Assembly: GCF_900143685.1 (NCBI RefSeq)
Contig: NZ_LT671675.1
Coordinates: 843,111 to 907,110 of the forward strand
DNA: 64,000 nt
Direction of reading: 5' to 3'
Origin: Parolsenella massiliensis
GTDB taxonomy: Bacteria; Actinomycetota; Coriobacteriia; Coriobacteriales; Atopobiaceae
In this document: positions 1-8,033 of the stretch, piece after piece
How positions within the stretch are numbered: the stretch's first letter is position 1
How the letters are laid out: every line of letters starts with the position of its first letter
The notes under the pieces: generated by a model
Database searches by the model: none
What the model was told of the DNA's origin: nothing
What the model saw: only the letters and a program-made list of their open reading frames with translations
Made by a program: the position numbers and the translations under genes

Positions 1-207
1 TGCACCACGGTCATCAAGGACAGCTCGTACCTTGCCGGCATCAACGTGGCCGAGTTCATGTACTGCTCCAAGGTCGTCATGGCCAAGACGACGAGCCTCA
101 ACGACGTGCTGCTCGTGTATGGTTTTGTGTTCCTGCTGTACTTCGCGCTCAACTTTGGCATCTCGCTGCTTGTGCGCGCCTATCAGCGTCGCGTCGTCGC
201 CGCCTAA
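1..207 (+). CDS. Amino-acid ABC transporter permease, C-terminal end (partial)
   Basis: The first 68 codons of the window are open in frame 1 and end at TAA. The peptide begins with a CTTVIKDSSYLAGINVAE segment, matching the 'KDSSL..IGV.EL' motif after the EAA loop of polar amino-acid ABC permeases (HisM/GlnP type). It ends with one hydrophobic membrane segment (LLVYGFVFLLYFALNFGISLL) and a basic tail RAYQRR, typical of the extreme C-terminus of that family. The 5' part lies outside the window, so substrate and partners cannot be judged. The next gene starts 9 bases downstream with a good Shine-Dalgarno sequence, so the two may be cotranscribed. Confidence 0.75.
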   Translation, partial: CTTVIKDSSYLAGINVAEFMYCSKVVMAKTTSLNDVLLVYGFVFLLYFALNFGISLLVRAYQRRVVAA

Positions 208-216
208 GGAGAGACC

Positions 217-879
217 ATGTCCGAGAAGAACCTCGTCGAGGTCAGCCCCGACACCAGCACCTATCCCGTCGTCATCACGATCGCCCGCGACTTTGGCGCC
301 GAGGGTCACGAGATTGGCAAGATGCTCTCCACCGAGCTTGGCATCCCCCTGTATGACAACGAGATTCTCGTCCGTGCCTCCATGCGCGCCGGCGTGACGA
401 CCGACCAGATCGCCGCCTATGACGAGAGCCTCGCCGCCGAGGTCGCTGCCTTCCTGCCAGACCGCGTCGACACCCGCTCTGCCGCCGACAAGCTCTTCAA
501 GCAGATGGAGGGCGTCATCCGAGACCTGGGCTCCATGCAGAGCTGCATCATCGAGGGACGGCTCTCCGACTACATCCTGCGCGACAACCCCAATCGCATC
601 TCGGTGCTCGTCACGGCGCCGCTCGAGGCCCGCGTGGAGATCGTTCGCGCCAAGCGTGGCATCACTGAGAAGAAGGCCAAGAAGCTCGTGAAGCGCATGC
701 AGCGCGCCCGCGAGATGTTCTACAAGCGCTATTCCGCGGGCAAGTGGACCCTTCATTCCGAGAAGGACGTCGTGGTGAACCGCGCGAGGTTCGGTCGCCA
801 GGGCTGCGTCGACATCCTCGCCGCGGCCTATCGCACCAAGGTGGCCGCCGTGGAGCGTGCCCAGCAGGCCGCCGAATAG
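217..879 (+). CDS. Cytidylate kinase-like family protein
   Basis: A 220-residue soluble protein. Near the N-terminus (about residues 20-50) it carries ITIARDFGAEGHEIGKML followed by LGIPLYDNEIL. This is the phosphate-binding loop and following strand of the cytidylate-kinase-like family (Pfam Cytidylate_kin2), which usually reads 'ITISREYGSGGxxIG...LGIPFYD'. The C-terminal third is rich in Lys/Arg (KKAKKLVKRMQRAREMFYKRY), as in the family lid region. The start ATG is preceded by AAGGAGAGACC. True CMP kinase activity is not proven for this family; a nucleotide-kinase fold is secure and the substrate is not. It follows the ABC permease end by 9 bases and is followed by a terminator-like hairpin. 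Confidence 0.8.
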   Translation: MSEKNLVEVSPDTSTYPVVITIARDFGAEGHEIGKMLSTELGIPLYDNEILVRASMRAGVTTDQIAAYDESLAAEVAAFLPDRVDTRSAADKLFKQMEGVIRDLGSMQSCIIEGRLSDYILRDNPNRISVLVTAPLEARVEIVRAKRGITEKKAKKLVKRMQRAREMFYKRYSAGKWTLHSEKDVVVNRARFGRQGCVDILAAAYRTKVAAVERAQQAAE

Positions 880-902
880 CTCGCCTGCCATTCGAATCGC
901 GG

Positions 903-933
903 GGGCGTCGGGCCATGGGCTCGGCGCCCTTTT
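903..933 (+). terminator. Rho-independent terminator after the cytidylate kinase-like gene
   Basis: GGGCG (903-907) pairs with CGCCC (925-929), and the inner CGGGCC pairs with GGCTCG around an ATG loop with one G-T pair. The stem is followed directly by TTTT. It lies 24 bases after the stop codon of the upstream gene and ends that transcription unit. Confidence 0.7.
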
Positions 934-1040
934 GTTCATTCGCGGTACATACGCCCCGCATGCCCCGTCTCCCCATGCCATAGCGGTAGAATTTTGAATA
1001 TTACTTCGGGCGGCACGGACCGCATGGACACGGGAGCCTC

Positions 1041-2345
1041 ATGGCGAACAGCGAAGACAAGACGACGCATCCTGCTGGCACGGCTGGTTCGGGCGAGACC
1101 CAGGGCCATCCCCACAAGGCGCATGCGCCCAAGCCCAGGCTCGCTGGCACTCCTGTCCGCAGGCGTTCTTCCAATGCCGAGGAGAAGCCCGCGGACCCGG
1201 ACAAGAAGCAGGCTGCCCGCGGAGCCCAGTTCATCGGCCTTGTGTTTGGCGCCTACGTGGCGTTCTTGTTCTTCTCGGGCCAGATCGACGAGTTTGTCTC
1301 CGCATTTGCCAACGTCGAGATGAAGTGGCTCGTGGGTGCCGTCATCTGCGTGTGCCTGTACTTCCTGCTGGGCACGCTCGCCTACGTCACGGCGGTCTAT
1401 CTCGACCATGACTCGCCGGTGGGCTTTCGTGACCTCATGGCCGTAGAGGCGTCCGGCAACTTCTTTGGCAACCTCACACCCATGCAGATGGGCGCCCTGC
1501 CGTCCCAGATCTACCAGCTAACGAAGGCGGGGCTTTCGGTGGGAGCGGCGTCCGCCACGCAGTTCACGCGTTTCATCATGTTCCAGTTCGGCGTCGTCTT
1601 GTTTGCCGGCATCATGCTGTGGGCAAAGCTCGGGTTCTTTCTCATGAGCTATGGCGACATCGTCATTCTCAACCTGCTCGTCTTCGCTGGCCACGCGCTT
1701 GAGCTCATCGGCCTGTTCGTGGTGTGCTTGTGCCCCAACTTCGTGAGACGCGCGGGCAGTGGCGTCCTTCGCTGGGCGAATGGCCACGGCTGGGTCAAGA
1801 ACTACGACAAGTGGGACGAGATGATCAACGTCCAGGTGGCGCAGTTCTCCTCGGCGTTTCGTCGCTCGGCCGCGAACATCCCCGACATGGTGCTCACGCT
1901 CATTATCACGATGACGCAGCTGGGATTTCTCTACATGGTGCCGTGGTTCGTGCTCCACGCCTTTGGCATCGAGGCTGACTTCCTCACCTGCCTGGCCGCC
2001 GGCTCCATGGTGCAGCTCGTCTCCACGGCGGTACCGCTTCCCGGTGGCACGGGTGGTGCCGAGGGCGGCTTTGCTCTGTTCTTCGGTCCCATGCTGGGCA
2101 CCTCGGCCACGGCGGGATTCCTCGTCTGGCGTGTCGTGACGTTCTTCCTTCCCACGTTCGCTGCGCTTCCCATGATTGGTCTCAAGAGCTCGCATCGCGA
2201 GAGCATCTATCACCGTGTTCAGCGTTGGACTGGGCACGGCCGAGGCTCGGTTGCCCGCGTTTCGCGTGGGGGAGTGGCCTACAAGCCCAAGAAGACCGGT
2301 GCCAAGAAGGTCGTCGTCAAGAAGGCGGCGCCCAAGAAGAAGTAA
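1041..2345 (+). CDS. YbhN/LPG-synthase-type flippase-like membrane protein
   Basis: A 434-residue polytopic protein with a hydrophilic, Lys/Pro-rich N-terminus (about 60 residues), roughly eight hydrophobic segments and a very basic tail of repeated Lys residues. Two family signatures of the lysylphosphatidylglycerol-synthase TM domain (UPF0104/YbhN) are visible: NLTPMQMGALPSQIYQL with TQFTRF around residues 140-175, and VPLPGGTGGAEGGFALFF around residues 330-350. No C-terminal MprF aminoacyl-transfer domain is present, so lysyl-PG synthesis is unlikely. A lipid or polyprenol-phosphate flippase role is inference from the family. The ATG at 1041 follows GGGAGCCTC. A strong bidirectional terminator separates it from the convergent gltX. 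Confidence 0.82.
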   Translation: MANSEDKTTHPAGTAGSGETQGHPHKAHAPKPRLAGTPVRRRSSNAEEKPADPDKKQAARGAQFIGLVFGAYVAFLFFSGQIDEFVSAFANVEMKWLVGAVICVCLYFLLGTLAYVTAVYLDHDSPVGFRDLMAVEASGNFFGNLTPMQMGALPSQIYQLTKAGLSVGAASATQFTRFIMFQFGVVLFAGIMLWAKLGFFLMSYGDIVILNLLVFAGHALELIGLFVVCLCPNFVRRAGSGVLRWANGHGWVKNYDKWDEMINVQVAQFSSAFRRSAANIPDMVLTLIITMTQLGFLYMVPWFVLHAFGIEADFLTCLAAGSMVQLVSTAVPLPGGTGGAEGGFALFFGPMLGTSATAGFLVWRVVTFFLPTFAALPMIGLKSSHRESIYHRVQRWTGHGRGSVARVSRGGVAYKPKKTGAKKVVVKKAAPKKK

Positions 2346-2381
2346 CCCCTGTCTCTAGGATAATCTGCGGCTTCAATAAGA

Positions 2382-2414
2382 AGGAGCCCCAAGGCGCTGC
2401 GCCCTGGGGCTCCT
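2382..2414. terminator. Bidirectional terminator between the YbhN-like gene and gltX
   Basis: The arms AGGAGCCCCA (2382-2391) and TGGGGCTCCT (2405-2414) are perfectly complementary, with an inner GGCG/CGCC stem. A-rich sequence precedes it (AATAAGA) and GTTGTTAT follows, so it can serve both convergent genes. Confidence 0.85.
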
Positions 2415-2438
2415 GTTGTTATCTCTCGAACTGCCGCG

Positions 2439-3926
2439 CTAGAGCGCCATGCCCTTTGCGCGCTCGATGCGGGCGAGGGCGTCCTCCTTGCCCACGAGCT
2501 CGATCACGACGCCGAGCGGCGGGCTCACGAGGTTGCCGCACACGGCCGCGCGGATCGCCTGGAACACGAGGCGCTTCTTGACGTCGAGCTGCTCGGGCAG
2601 CGCCTCGAGGGCCTCGTCGATGGAGGTGGCGTTCCAGCCGTCCTCGGAGACGGCCTGGAGCGCGGAGGCGGCGGCGTCGAGCACGGCGGCCATGCCCTCC
2701 TTGGCCAGGCCCTTGCTCACGGCCTTGTCCTCATAGGCGAGGGTGTCCGCCGTGGCAAAGACCATCGAGCAGATGCCAGGCACGTCGCCGAGGTGCTTCG
2801 TGCGCGGACGCACCACGGAGGCGAGGGTCGTGAGCCACGCGCGGCTGCGCTCGCCCTCGGCCATGAGGCCGGCTTCGACGAGCTCGGGCACCATGACGGT
2901 GTCGGTGAACTGCTCGTCGGACATGGCGGCGAGGTACTCGGCGTTGATCCAGTCGAGCTTGGCCGGGTCGAACGTTGCGGGGTTCTTGGAGACGCGGTCG
3001 AGCGAGAAGGTGCTGGCCAGGACGTCACGCGGCACGATTGTGGTCTCTCCGTCGGGCGACCAGCCAAGAAGCGCGAGGTAGTTCACGAAGGCGTCGGGCA
3101 GGTAGCCCTCATCGCGGAACTCCTCGACGCTCGTGGCGCCGTGGCGCTTGGAGAGCTTCTTGCCGTCTGCGCCCAGGATCATCGAGATGTGGGCGAACAC
3201 GGGCACGGGCGCGCCCAGAGCCTCGTAGACCATGACCTGGCGCGGCGTGTTGGAGAGGTGGTCGTCCCCGCGGATGACGTGGGTGATGCCCATGGCGGCG
3301 TCGTCGACGACGGTGGCGAAGTTGTAGGTGGGCGTTCCGTCGGAGCGGAAGATGACGAAGTCGTCGAGCTCCTTGGCGTCAAAGGTCACGTCGCCGTGGA
3401 CCGCGTCGTGGATGACGACGTCGCCGCGGCCATCGGGCACCTTGATGCGCAGGACGTAGGGCTCGCCGGCCTCTATGCGGCGCTTGGCCTCGGCGGGGTC
3501 AAGGTCGCGGCAGCGGCGCTGGTAGCCCTGGAAGGGGTCCTTGCGCGCCTGGGCGGCCTCGCGGTCTGCGGCGAGCTGCTCGGGCGTGCAGAAGCACGGG
3601 TAGGCCTTGCCCTCGTCCCACAGCCTCTGGGCCGCGGCCTTGTACATCTCGAGGCGCTCGGTCTGGGCGTAGGGACCAAAGTCGCCGCCCACGTCGGGGC
3701 CCTCGTCCCAATCGAGTCCCATCCAGCGCATGGCGCGCAGGATGATCTGGGTGTTCTCGTCGGTGGAGCGCGTCGGGTCGGTGTCATCGATGCGCAGGAT
3801 GAACGTGCCGTTGTTGGCGCGTGCGAACGCCCAGTTGAAGATTGCGGTGCGAGCGCCGCCCACGTGGAGCTTGCCCGTGGGAGAGGGGGCGAAGCGCACG
3901 CGGACGGGCTTGGTGCTGTCGGACAT
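2439..3926 (-). CDS. gltX: Glutamate--tRNA ligase
   Basis: Class I aminoacyl-tRNA synthetase that charges tRNA-Glu in the cytoplasm; 495 residues, normal for bacterial GluRS. The N-terminus reads VRVRFAPSPTGKLHVGGARTA, holding the HIGH-type motif, followed by RIDDTDPTRS. The KMSKS-type motif appears as KKLSKRHG in the middle, and the C-terminal half is the helical anticodon-binding region. The start at 3926 is chosen because GAGGAGGAC lies 9 bases upstream; an in-frame ATG nine codons earlier would place that Shine-Dalgarno inside the gene. It is divergent from the RmlA-like gene and convergent with the YbhN-like gene. Whether it also makes Glu-tRNA-Gln depends on gatCAB, not seen here. Confidence 0.95.
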   Translation of the reverse strand: MSDSTKPVRVRFAPSPTGKLHVGGARTAIFNWAFARANNGTFILRIDDTDPTRSTDENTQIILRAMRWMGLDWDEGPDVGGDFGPYAQTERLEMYKAAAQRLWDEGKAYPCFCTPEQLAADREAAQARKDPFQGYQRRCRDLDPAEAKRRIEAGEPYVLRIKVPDGRGDVVIHDAVHGDVTFDAKELDDFVIFRSDGTPTYNFATVVDDAAMGITHVIRGDDHLSNTPRQVMVYEALGAPVPVFAHISMILGADGKKLSKRHGATSVEEFRDEGYLPDAFVNYLALLGWSPDGETTIVPRDVLASTFSLDRVSKNPATFDPAKLDWINAEYLAAMSDEQFTDTVMVPELVEAGLMAEGERSRAWLTTLASVVRPRTKHLGDVPGICSMVFATADTLAYEDKAVSKGLAKEGMAAVLDAAASALQAVSEDGWNATSIDEALEALPEQLDVKKRLVFQAIRAAVCGNLVSPPLGVVIELVGKEDALARIERAKGMAL

Positions 3927-4062
3927 AGAGAGGTCCTCCTCGTTCAGAGACATAGACCATCTAAGTATACGCCGCCCGATTGGCTCAGGCCGGCGGGCCA
4001 TGCGCCCTCGTGGCGCTATACTTATTGGGGAGCATACACGCGACCCAAGGAGGCTCATCCAA
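3927..4062. promoter_or_regulatory. Divergent promoter region gltX / RmlA-like gene
   Basis: The 136-base gap holds a TATACT hexamer in each orientation: 4017-4022 on plus and 3964-3969 read on minus. They lie about 40 bases upstream of the two start codons and are plausible -10 boxes. No good -35 hexamer is visible 16-18 bases upstream of either, so the call is tentative. Confidence 0.4.
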
Positions 4063-4947
4063 GTGAAGGGCATCGTTTTGGCCGGAGGCTTCGGCACCCA
4101 CCTGTATCCCATGACGTTCTCGGGCTCCAAGCACCTGCTTCCCATCTACGACAAGCCGCTCGTCTACTACTCGCTCGCCACACTCATGAAGGCGGACATC
4201 CGCGACGTCCTGTTCATCGTTAACCCGCAGGACATGGCCTCCTACGAGGCACACTTTGGCGATGGCTCGCAGCTGGGCATGAACATCCAGTACAAGGCCC
4301 AGGAGAGCCGTGACGGCATCGCCCAGGCGTTCCTCATCGGCGAGGACTTCATCGACGGCGACCGCGTCGCCCTCATCCTGGCGGACAGCATCTTCTACGG
4401 CTCCGGCTTTGACCAGAACCTCTCCGAGGCCATCAACCGCAAGAAGGGCGCCACGGTCTTTGGCTACCAGATGAAGCACCCCGAGTCCTACGCGGTCATC
4501 GACTTCGACCGCTCCACCAAGAAGGTCAGCTACATCGAGGAGAAGCCCGAGGAGGCCCGCACCAACTACGTGGCCACCGGCCTGTACGTCTATGACGAGA
4601 AGGTCGTGGAGTACGCCAAGACGCTCAAGCCCTCCGCGCGCGGCGAGCTCGAGATCACGGACCTCAACCAGATCTACCTCGATCACAAGCAGCTCTACAC
4701 CACGACGCTGCCCGAGGGCTTCGCCTGGTTCAGTCCGCGCACGGTCGACGACCTGTTCCACGCCGGCGAGTTCGTGCGCGTGGTCCAACAGTCCACGGGC
4801 ACCAAGATTGCCTCCATCGAGGAGATTGCCTACCGCAAGGGCTGGATCGGCCGCGCCCAGCTGCTGTCGCTTGCCAGCAAGATCCAGAAGACCGAGTACG
4901 GCAAGTACCTCGAGGGCATTGCCCTCTCCACGGGAGAGCAGAAGTAG
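4063..4947 (+). CDS. RmlA-like sugar-phosphate nucleotidyltransferase
   Basis: A 294-residue protein resembling glucose-1-phosphate thymidylyltransferase throughout. VKGIVLAGGFGTHLYPMT opens the protein, SKHLLPIYDKPLVYYSL follows at about residues 20-36, and LADSIFYGSGF (Asp108, the Mg-binding Asp of the family) lies in the middle. The likely reaction is dTTP (or another NTP) plus hexose-1-phosphate giving NDP-sugar. Oddly, the signature Arg of GGxGTRL is His13 here, while the following Lys (SK) is kept. Start is GTG at 4063, after AAGGAGG; upstream in-frame ATGs overlap gltX and have no ribosome site. It is monocistronic, with its own terminator. Without rmlBCD neighbours, the product sugar is unknown. 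Confidence 0.82.
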   Translation: MKGIVLAGGFGTHLYPMTFSGSKHLLPIYDKPLVYYSLATLMKADIRDVLFIVNPQDMASYEAHFGDGSQLGMNIQYKAQESRDGIAQAFLIGEDFIDGDRVALILADSIFYGSGFDQNLSEAINRKKGATVFGYQMKHPESYAVIDFDRSTKKVSYIEEKPEEARTNYVATGLYVYDEKVVEYAKTLKPSARGELEITDLNQIYLDHKQLYTTTLPEGFAWFSPRTVDDLFHAGEFVRVVQQSTGTKIASIEEIAYRKGWIGRAQLLSLASKIQKTEYGKYLEGIALSTGEQK

Positions 4948-4971
4948 CATCTCCCTTGCTTCCTACGAGAC

Positions 4972-5016
4972 GAGCCCCGTCGCCAGACCTTGCGTGGTCG
5001 GCGGCGGGGCTCTTTT
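4972..5016. terminator. Terminator after the RmlA-like gene
   Basis: GAGCCCC (from 4972) pairs with GGGGCTC (ending 5012). The stem continues through GTCGCC/GGCGGC with one wobble pair and GACC/GGTC, and TTTT follows. It sits between convergent genes and may also stop minus-strand transcripts of the lipid-kinase-like gene. Confidence 0.85.
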
Positions 5017-5049
5017 CGATTGCGTGGAATTTGCTGGCGCCCAGGCGAC

Positions 5050-6018
5050 CTACTCGGGGAAGGCAAGCTCGGCGGGAACCGGGTGCTTCGGGTTCGTGCG
5101 GGGGCTCTCGGGGGCGTAGTGGCTGAGGCCGTCCACGATGAGGTTGTTGACGCCCGCGAGGACGATCGCATCCCAGTGGGTCACGCTCTGCGCGATGACC
5201 TCGCCGTCCACCTGCATGGGGATGGGCTCAGAGGCGGTGATGGAGATCGAGGCCCCTCGGAACGTCTCGAGCGTGGGCCTTCCGAGCTTGCCCTTGGGGT
5301 CGAGAAGGCCCGAGAGCAAGGGGCGGATGAGCTCGGCGGTGCGGCTCACCTCGAGCACGATGACGTCGAGCTGGCCGTCGTCCATCGTGCAGCCGGGGAC
5401 GATCTCCATGTCGAGCTGGATCATGGCGTTGTTGGCCACGAGGCAGGCGATGCCGTCGCACTCGTGGGTCACGCCGTCGACCTCGATGACGTAGTGGACT
5501 ACGCGCGGGTTGGGGTCCGAGAGGGCCGCCATGAAGTAGGCCGCCTCGCCCATGGCCCGCTTGTTGGGCGCGGCGGCGCTCATGAGCTCGGCGTCAAAGC
5601 CGGTACCCGCCATGATGGAGAATCCCCGCGTGAAGGACGTGCCACCCACGCTCCACGTGGCCTCTCCCAGGTCGCAGGAGGCAACGTTGGCCCACCTGCA
5701 GGCACGCGCCAGCGCGGCCGGCTCGGGCGAGTTCCCGATGTTGGCAAACAGCAGGTTGGCCGTGCCCGAGGGGAACACGCACGTGTCCACCCCGCGGCCG
5801 CGAAGCGTGTACAGGAGGTTCGAGACCGTGCCGTCTCCGCCGGAGATCACGACGACGTCGAAGCTCTCCGCGTCCTCAAGGAGCTGCTCGTTGTCGCAAT
5901 CCTCTCCCAGGACGCGCAGGACGCACTCGTCGCCCGCATGCACGAGCTCGCGCTCGAAGGCGAACACGGCGTCCGAGCCAAAGCCCGAGCGTGGATTATG
6001 TACGATGAGGCAGCGCAT
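5050..6018 (-). CDS. Diacylglycerol kinase-family lipid kinase
   Basis: A 322-residue protein of the DAGK catalytic-domain family (DgkB/YegS/LCB5 type). It begins MRCLIVHNPRSGFG, the usual 'NP.sG' strand, and carries VVISGGDGTVSNLLYTL, the GGDGT nucleotide-binding loop, followed by CVFPSGTANLLFANIG, matching 'P.GT.Ndfa'. The C-terminal half holds the beta-sandwich with VDGEVIAQ near the end. It probably phosphorylates a lipid such as diacylglycerol to recycle it into phospholipid; the exact lipid cannot be read from the sequence. Start ATG at 6018 is preceded by AGGAGGATACC. Its 5' end faces the RNase D gene across a short divergent gap. Confidence 0.85.
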   Translation of the reverse strand: MRCLIVHNPRSGFGSDAVFAFERELVHAGDECVLRVLGEDCDNEQLLEDAESFDVVVISGGDGTVSNLLYTLRGRGVDTCVFPSGTANLLFANIGNSPEPAALARACRWANVASCDLGEATWSVGGTSFTRGFSIMAGTGFDAELMSAAAPNKRAMGEAAYFMAALSDPNPRVVHYVIEVDGVTHECDGIACLVANNAMIQLDMEIVPGCTMDDGQLDVIVLEVSRTAELIRPLLSGLLDPKGKLGRPTLETFRGASISITASEPIPMQVDGEVIAQSVTHWDAIVLAGVNNLIVDGLSHYAPESPRTNPKHPVPAELAFPE

Positions 6019-6112
6019 GGTATCCTCCTGTCTGCGTGCAAAGCGCACGCATGCCATGGTAGCCGATTTCGCCCCGCGCCCGCGATCGCGCCTGGGGCTG
6101 AGAGGTCCGTCG

Positions 6113-7246
6113 TTGTTCATCTCCACGTATGAGGAGCTCGAGCGCTTCTGCGAGCGTGCGTCCTCCTGCCCGGTCCTTGCCGTCGATACGGAGTTCCTTC
6201 GCGAGCGCACGTATCGCCCCAAGCTCTGCCTCATCCAGCTCGCCACCTCCGCCGATGACATCGTGGCGGTCGACCCCATCGCCATCACCGACCTCACGCC
6301 CATAGCGCGCCTGTTCAAGGACCCCTCGATCGTGAAGGTCATCCATGCCTGCTCCCAGGACCTCGAGGTGATCGACGGTGCCATGGGCTGCGTTCCCACG
6401 CCCATGTTCGACACGCAGCTCGCGGCGGCGTTTCTCGGGCACAGGATGCAGCTGGGCTATGGCGCGCTCGTCGAGAGCTACACGGGCGTGCACCTTGCCA
6501 AGGCCGAGAGCCTCACGGACTGGTCACGCCGCCCGCTTGACCCCGAGCAGCTCGTCTACGCCGAGGACGACGTACGCTACCTGCCGGGCATCTATGAGCA
6601 GATGCGCGCCGAGCTCATCGAGCGCGACCGCCTGTCCATGGTGCTTCCCGAGATGCAGGCGCTGCTCGACCCCTCCCACTACCGTCATGATCCCATGCGG
6701 GCGTATCTGCACCTCAAGCGCGTGAGCTCGCTCACCAAGCGTCAGCTCGCCGTGGCGCGCGAGGCCTGCGCGTGGCGCGAGAAGCTCGCGGCCAAGCGAG
6801 ACATCCCGCGCAAGTGGGTCCTGTCCGACGAGGTCCTCGTGGAGGTGTGCCGCCGCATGCCCGCAGACGAGCAGCGCCTTCGCAGGATTCGCGGCACCGA
6901 GCAGCTCTCCGAGCGCGACTCCGCCGCGCTTCTGCATGCCGTCTCCCGAGGTCTCTCGTGCCCTGCGGACAAGTATCCGAGCGTCCCCAGGCGCTCGAGG
7001 CCCTCGGGCGAGCAGGAGAGCGTCGTGGACCTCATGTACGCGATGCTTCGCATCATCTCCGAGCGCACGGGCGTTGCCACGCAGCTCATCGCCACGCGAG
7101 ACGAGCTGCTCGAGTTCATGTCCGGTACCGACGGCGCTGCGCTTGGCCAGGGTTGGCGCTACGAGCTTGCCGGCAGGCAGCTCGAGGGTCTGCTTTCCGG
7201 CTCGTGTGGCCTCACCGTGAAGGACGGGCGCGTCGAGATTCTCTAG
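6113..7246 (+). CDS. rnd: Ribonuclease D (3'-5' exoribonuclease with HRDC domain)
   Basis: DEDD-family exoribonuclease that trims tRNA 3' ends. The N-terminal exonuclease domain shows LAVDTEFLRERTY (motif I, Asp-x-Glu), VIHACSQDLEVID (motif II) and YAEDDVRYLPGIYEQM (motif III). An HRDC-type helical region follows (about residues 190-280: HLKRVSSLTKRQLAVAREACAWRE). The chosen start is TTG at 6113, which gives the family-typical N-terminus (MFISTYEELERFC...) and has GAGAGG seven bases upstream. An in-frame ATG at 6056 would add 19 residues but has no ribosome site; earlier ATGs run into the divergent gene. Length from TTG is 377 residues, normal for RNase D. Confidence 0.88.
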   Translation: MFISTYEELERFCERASSCPVLAVDTEFLRERTYRPKLCLIQLATSADDIVAVDPIAITDLTPIARLFKDPSIVKVIHACSQDLEVIDGAMGCVPTPMFDTQLAAAFLGHRMQLGYGALVESYTGVHLAKAESLTDWSRRPLDPEQLVYAEDDVRYLPGIYEQMRAELIERDRLSMVLPEMQALLDPSHYRHDPMRAYLHLKRVSSLTKRQLAVAREACAWREKLAAKRDIPRKWVLSDEVLVEVCRRMPADEQRLRRIRGTEQLSERDSAALLHAVSRGLSCPADKYPSVPRRSRPSGEQESVVDLMYAMLRIISERTGVATQLIATRDELLEFMSGTDGAALGQGWRYELAGRQLEGLLSGSCGLTVKDGRVEIL

Positions 7247-7331
7247 GCTCTCGAGGCGGGCGTCGTTGGCGTCTCGTTAGTGTCCGGTAGTGGGTACATA
7301 CTTTCCCAAGTCGGCGACGGAAGGCGGTCTT

Positions 7332-8033
7332 ATGTACTACGGCTACGGCATGGGCTATGACCCCATGTACCTGCTGCTCATCGTCATATCAACGGTGCTT
7401 GGCCTGGCCACGCAGAGCTACATCAAGTCCACGTACGCCAAGTGGTCAAAGGTTCCCTTGGACTCGTCTGCCACGGGGGCAGACGTTGCCCGGCGCATGC
7501 TCTCAGACGAGGGCGTGTCGGGCGTAGGCATCGAGGCCATCGGCGGCGAGCTTACGGACAACTTCGACCCCCGTGACAACGTGCTTCACCTCTCGCAGGG
7601 AAACCTCCACGGCGGCTCCGTTGCCAGTGCCGCGGTTGCCTGCCACGAGGCGGGCCATGCCGTCCAGCACGCGCGTGGCTACGTTCCCGTGAAGATTCGC
7701 TCGGCGCTCGTTCCCGTCGTCAACCTCGCATCGAGCGTCTGGACGATCGCGTTCATCCTGGGCATCGCCATGGGGGCCATGGGCCTCGTTCGCCTTGCCG
7801 TGGCCCTCTTTGGCTTCTCGGTGCTGTTCCAGATCGTGACGCTGCCCGTAGAGTTCGATGCCTCCCGCAGGGCCGTTGCCTACATCGAGCGCAGCGGCCT
7901 TGGCCCGCAGGCCACTCGTGGGGCCAAGAAGGTCCTCACGGCCGCGGCCCTCACGTATGTGGCCGCCGCGCTCGTCTCGGTGATGCAGCTTCTCTACTAC
8001 CTGTCGAAGGTTGACCGCAGGGGGAACCGATAG
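7332..8033 (+). CDS. YugP-type membrane zinc metallopeptidase
   Basis: A 233-residue protein of the 'peptidase, membrane, zinc-dependent, putative' family (Pfam Zn_peptidase_2, B. subtilis YugP). A first membrane segment lies at about residues 12-28. The zinc/catalytic motif HEAGH is at residues 105-109 (AVACHEAGHAVQH). Two or three further hydrophobic segments fill the C-terminal half. ATG at 7332 is chosen because GGAAGG precedes it and the protein then starts MYYGYGMGYDPMYLLL like other members; a GTG 14 codons upstream is possible. Its physiological substrate is not established. The next gene, xseA, starts within the stop codon (TAGTG), so translation is coupled. Confidence 0.85.
   Translation: MYYGYGMGYDPMYLLLIVISTVLGLATQSYIKSTYAKWSKVPLDSSATGADVARRMLSDEGVSGVGIEAIGGELTDNFDPRDNVLHLSQGNLHGGSVASAAVACHEAGHAVQHARGYVPVKIRSALVPVVNLASSVWTIAFILGIAMGAMGLVRLAVALFGFSVLFQIVTLPVEFDASRRAVAYIERSGLGPQATRGAKKVLTAAALTYVAAALVSVMQLLYYLSKVDRRGNR

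Noticed and set aside
2793-4223. A 476-codon plus-strand frame opposite gltX
   Set aside because: gltX is certain on the minus strand; this frame is its antisense shadow and runs into the next gene.
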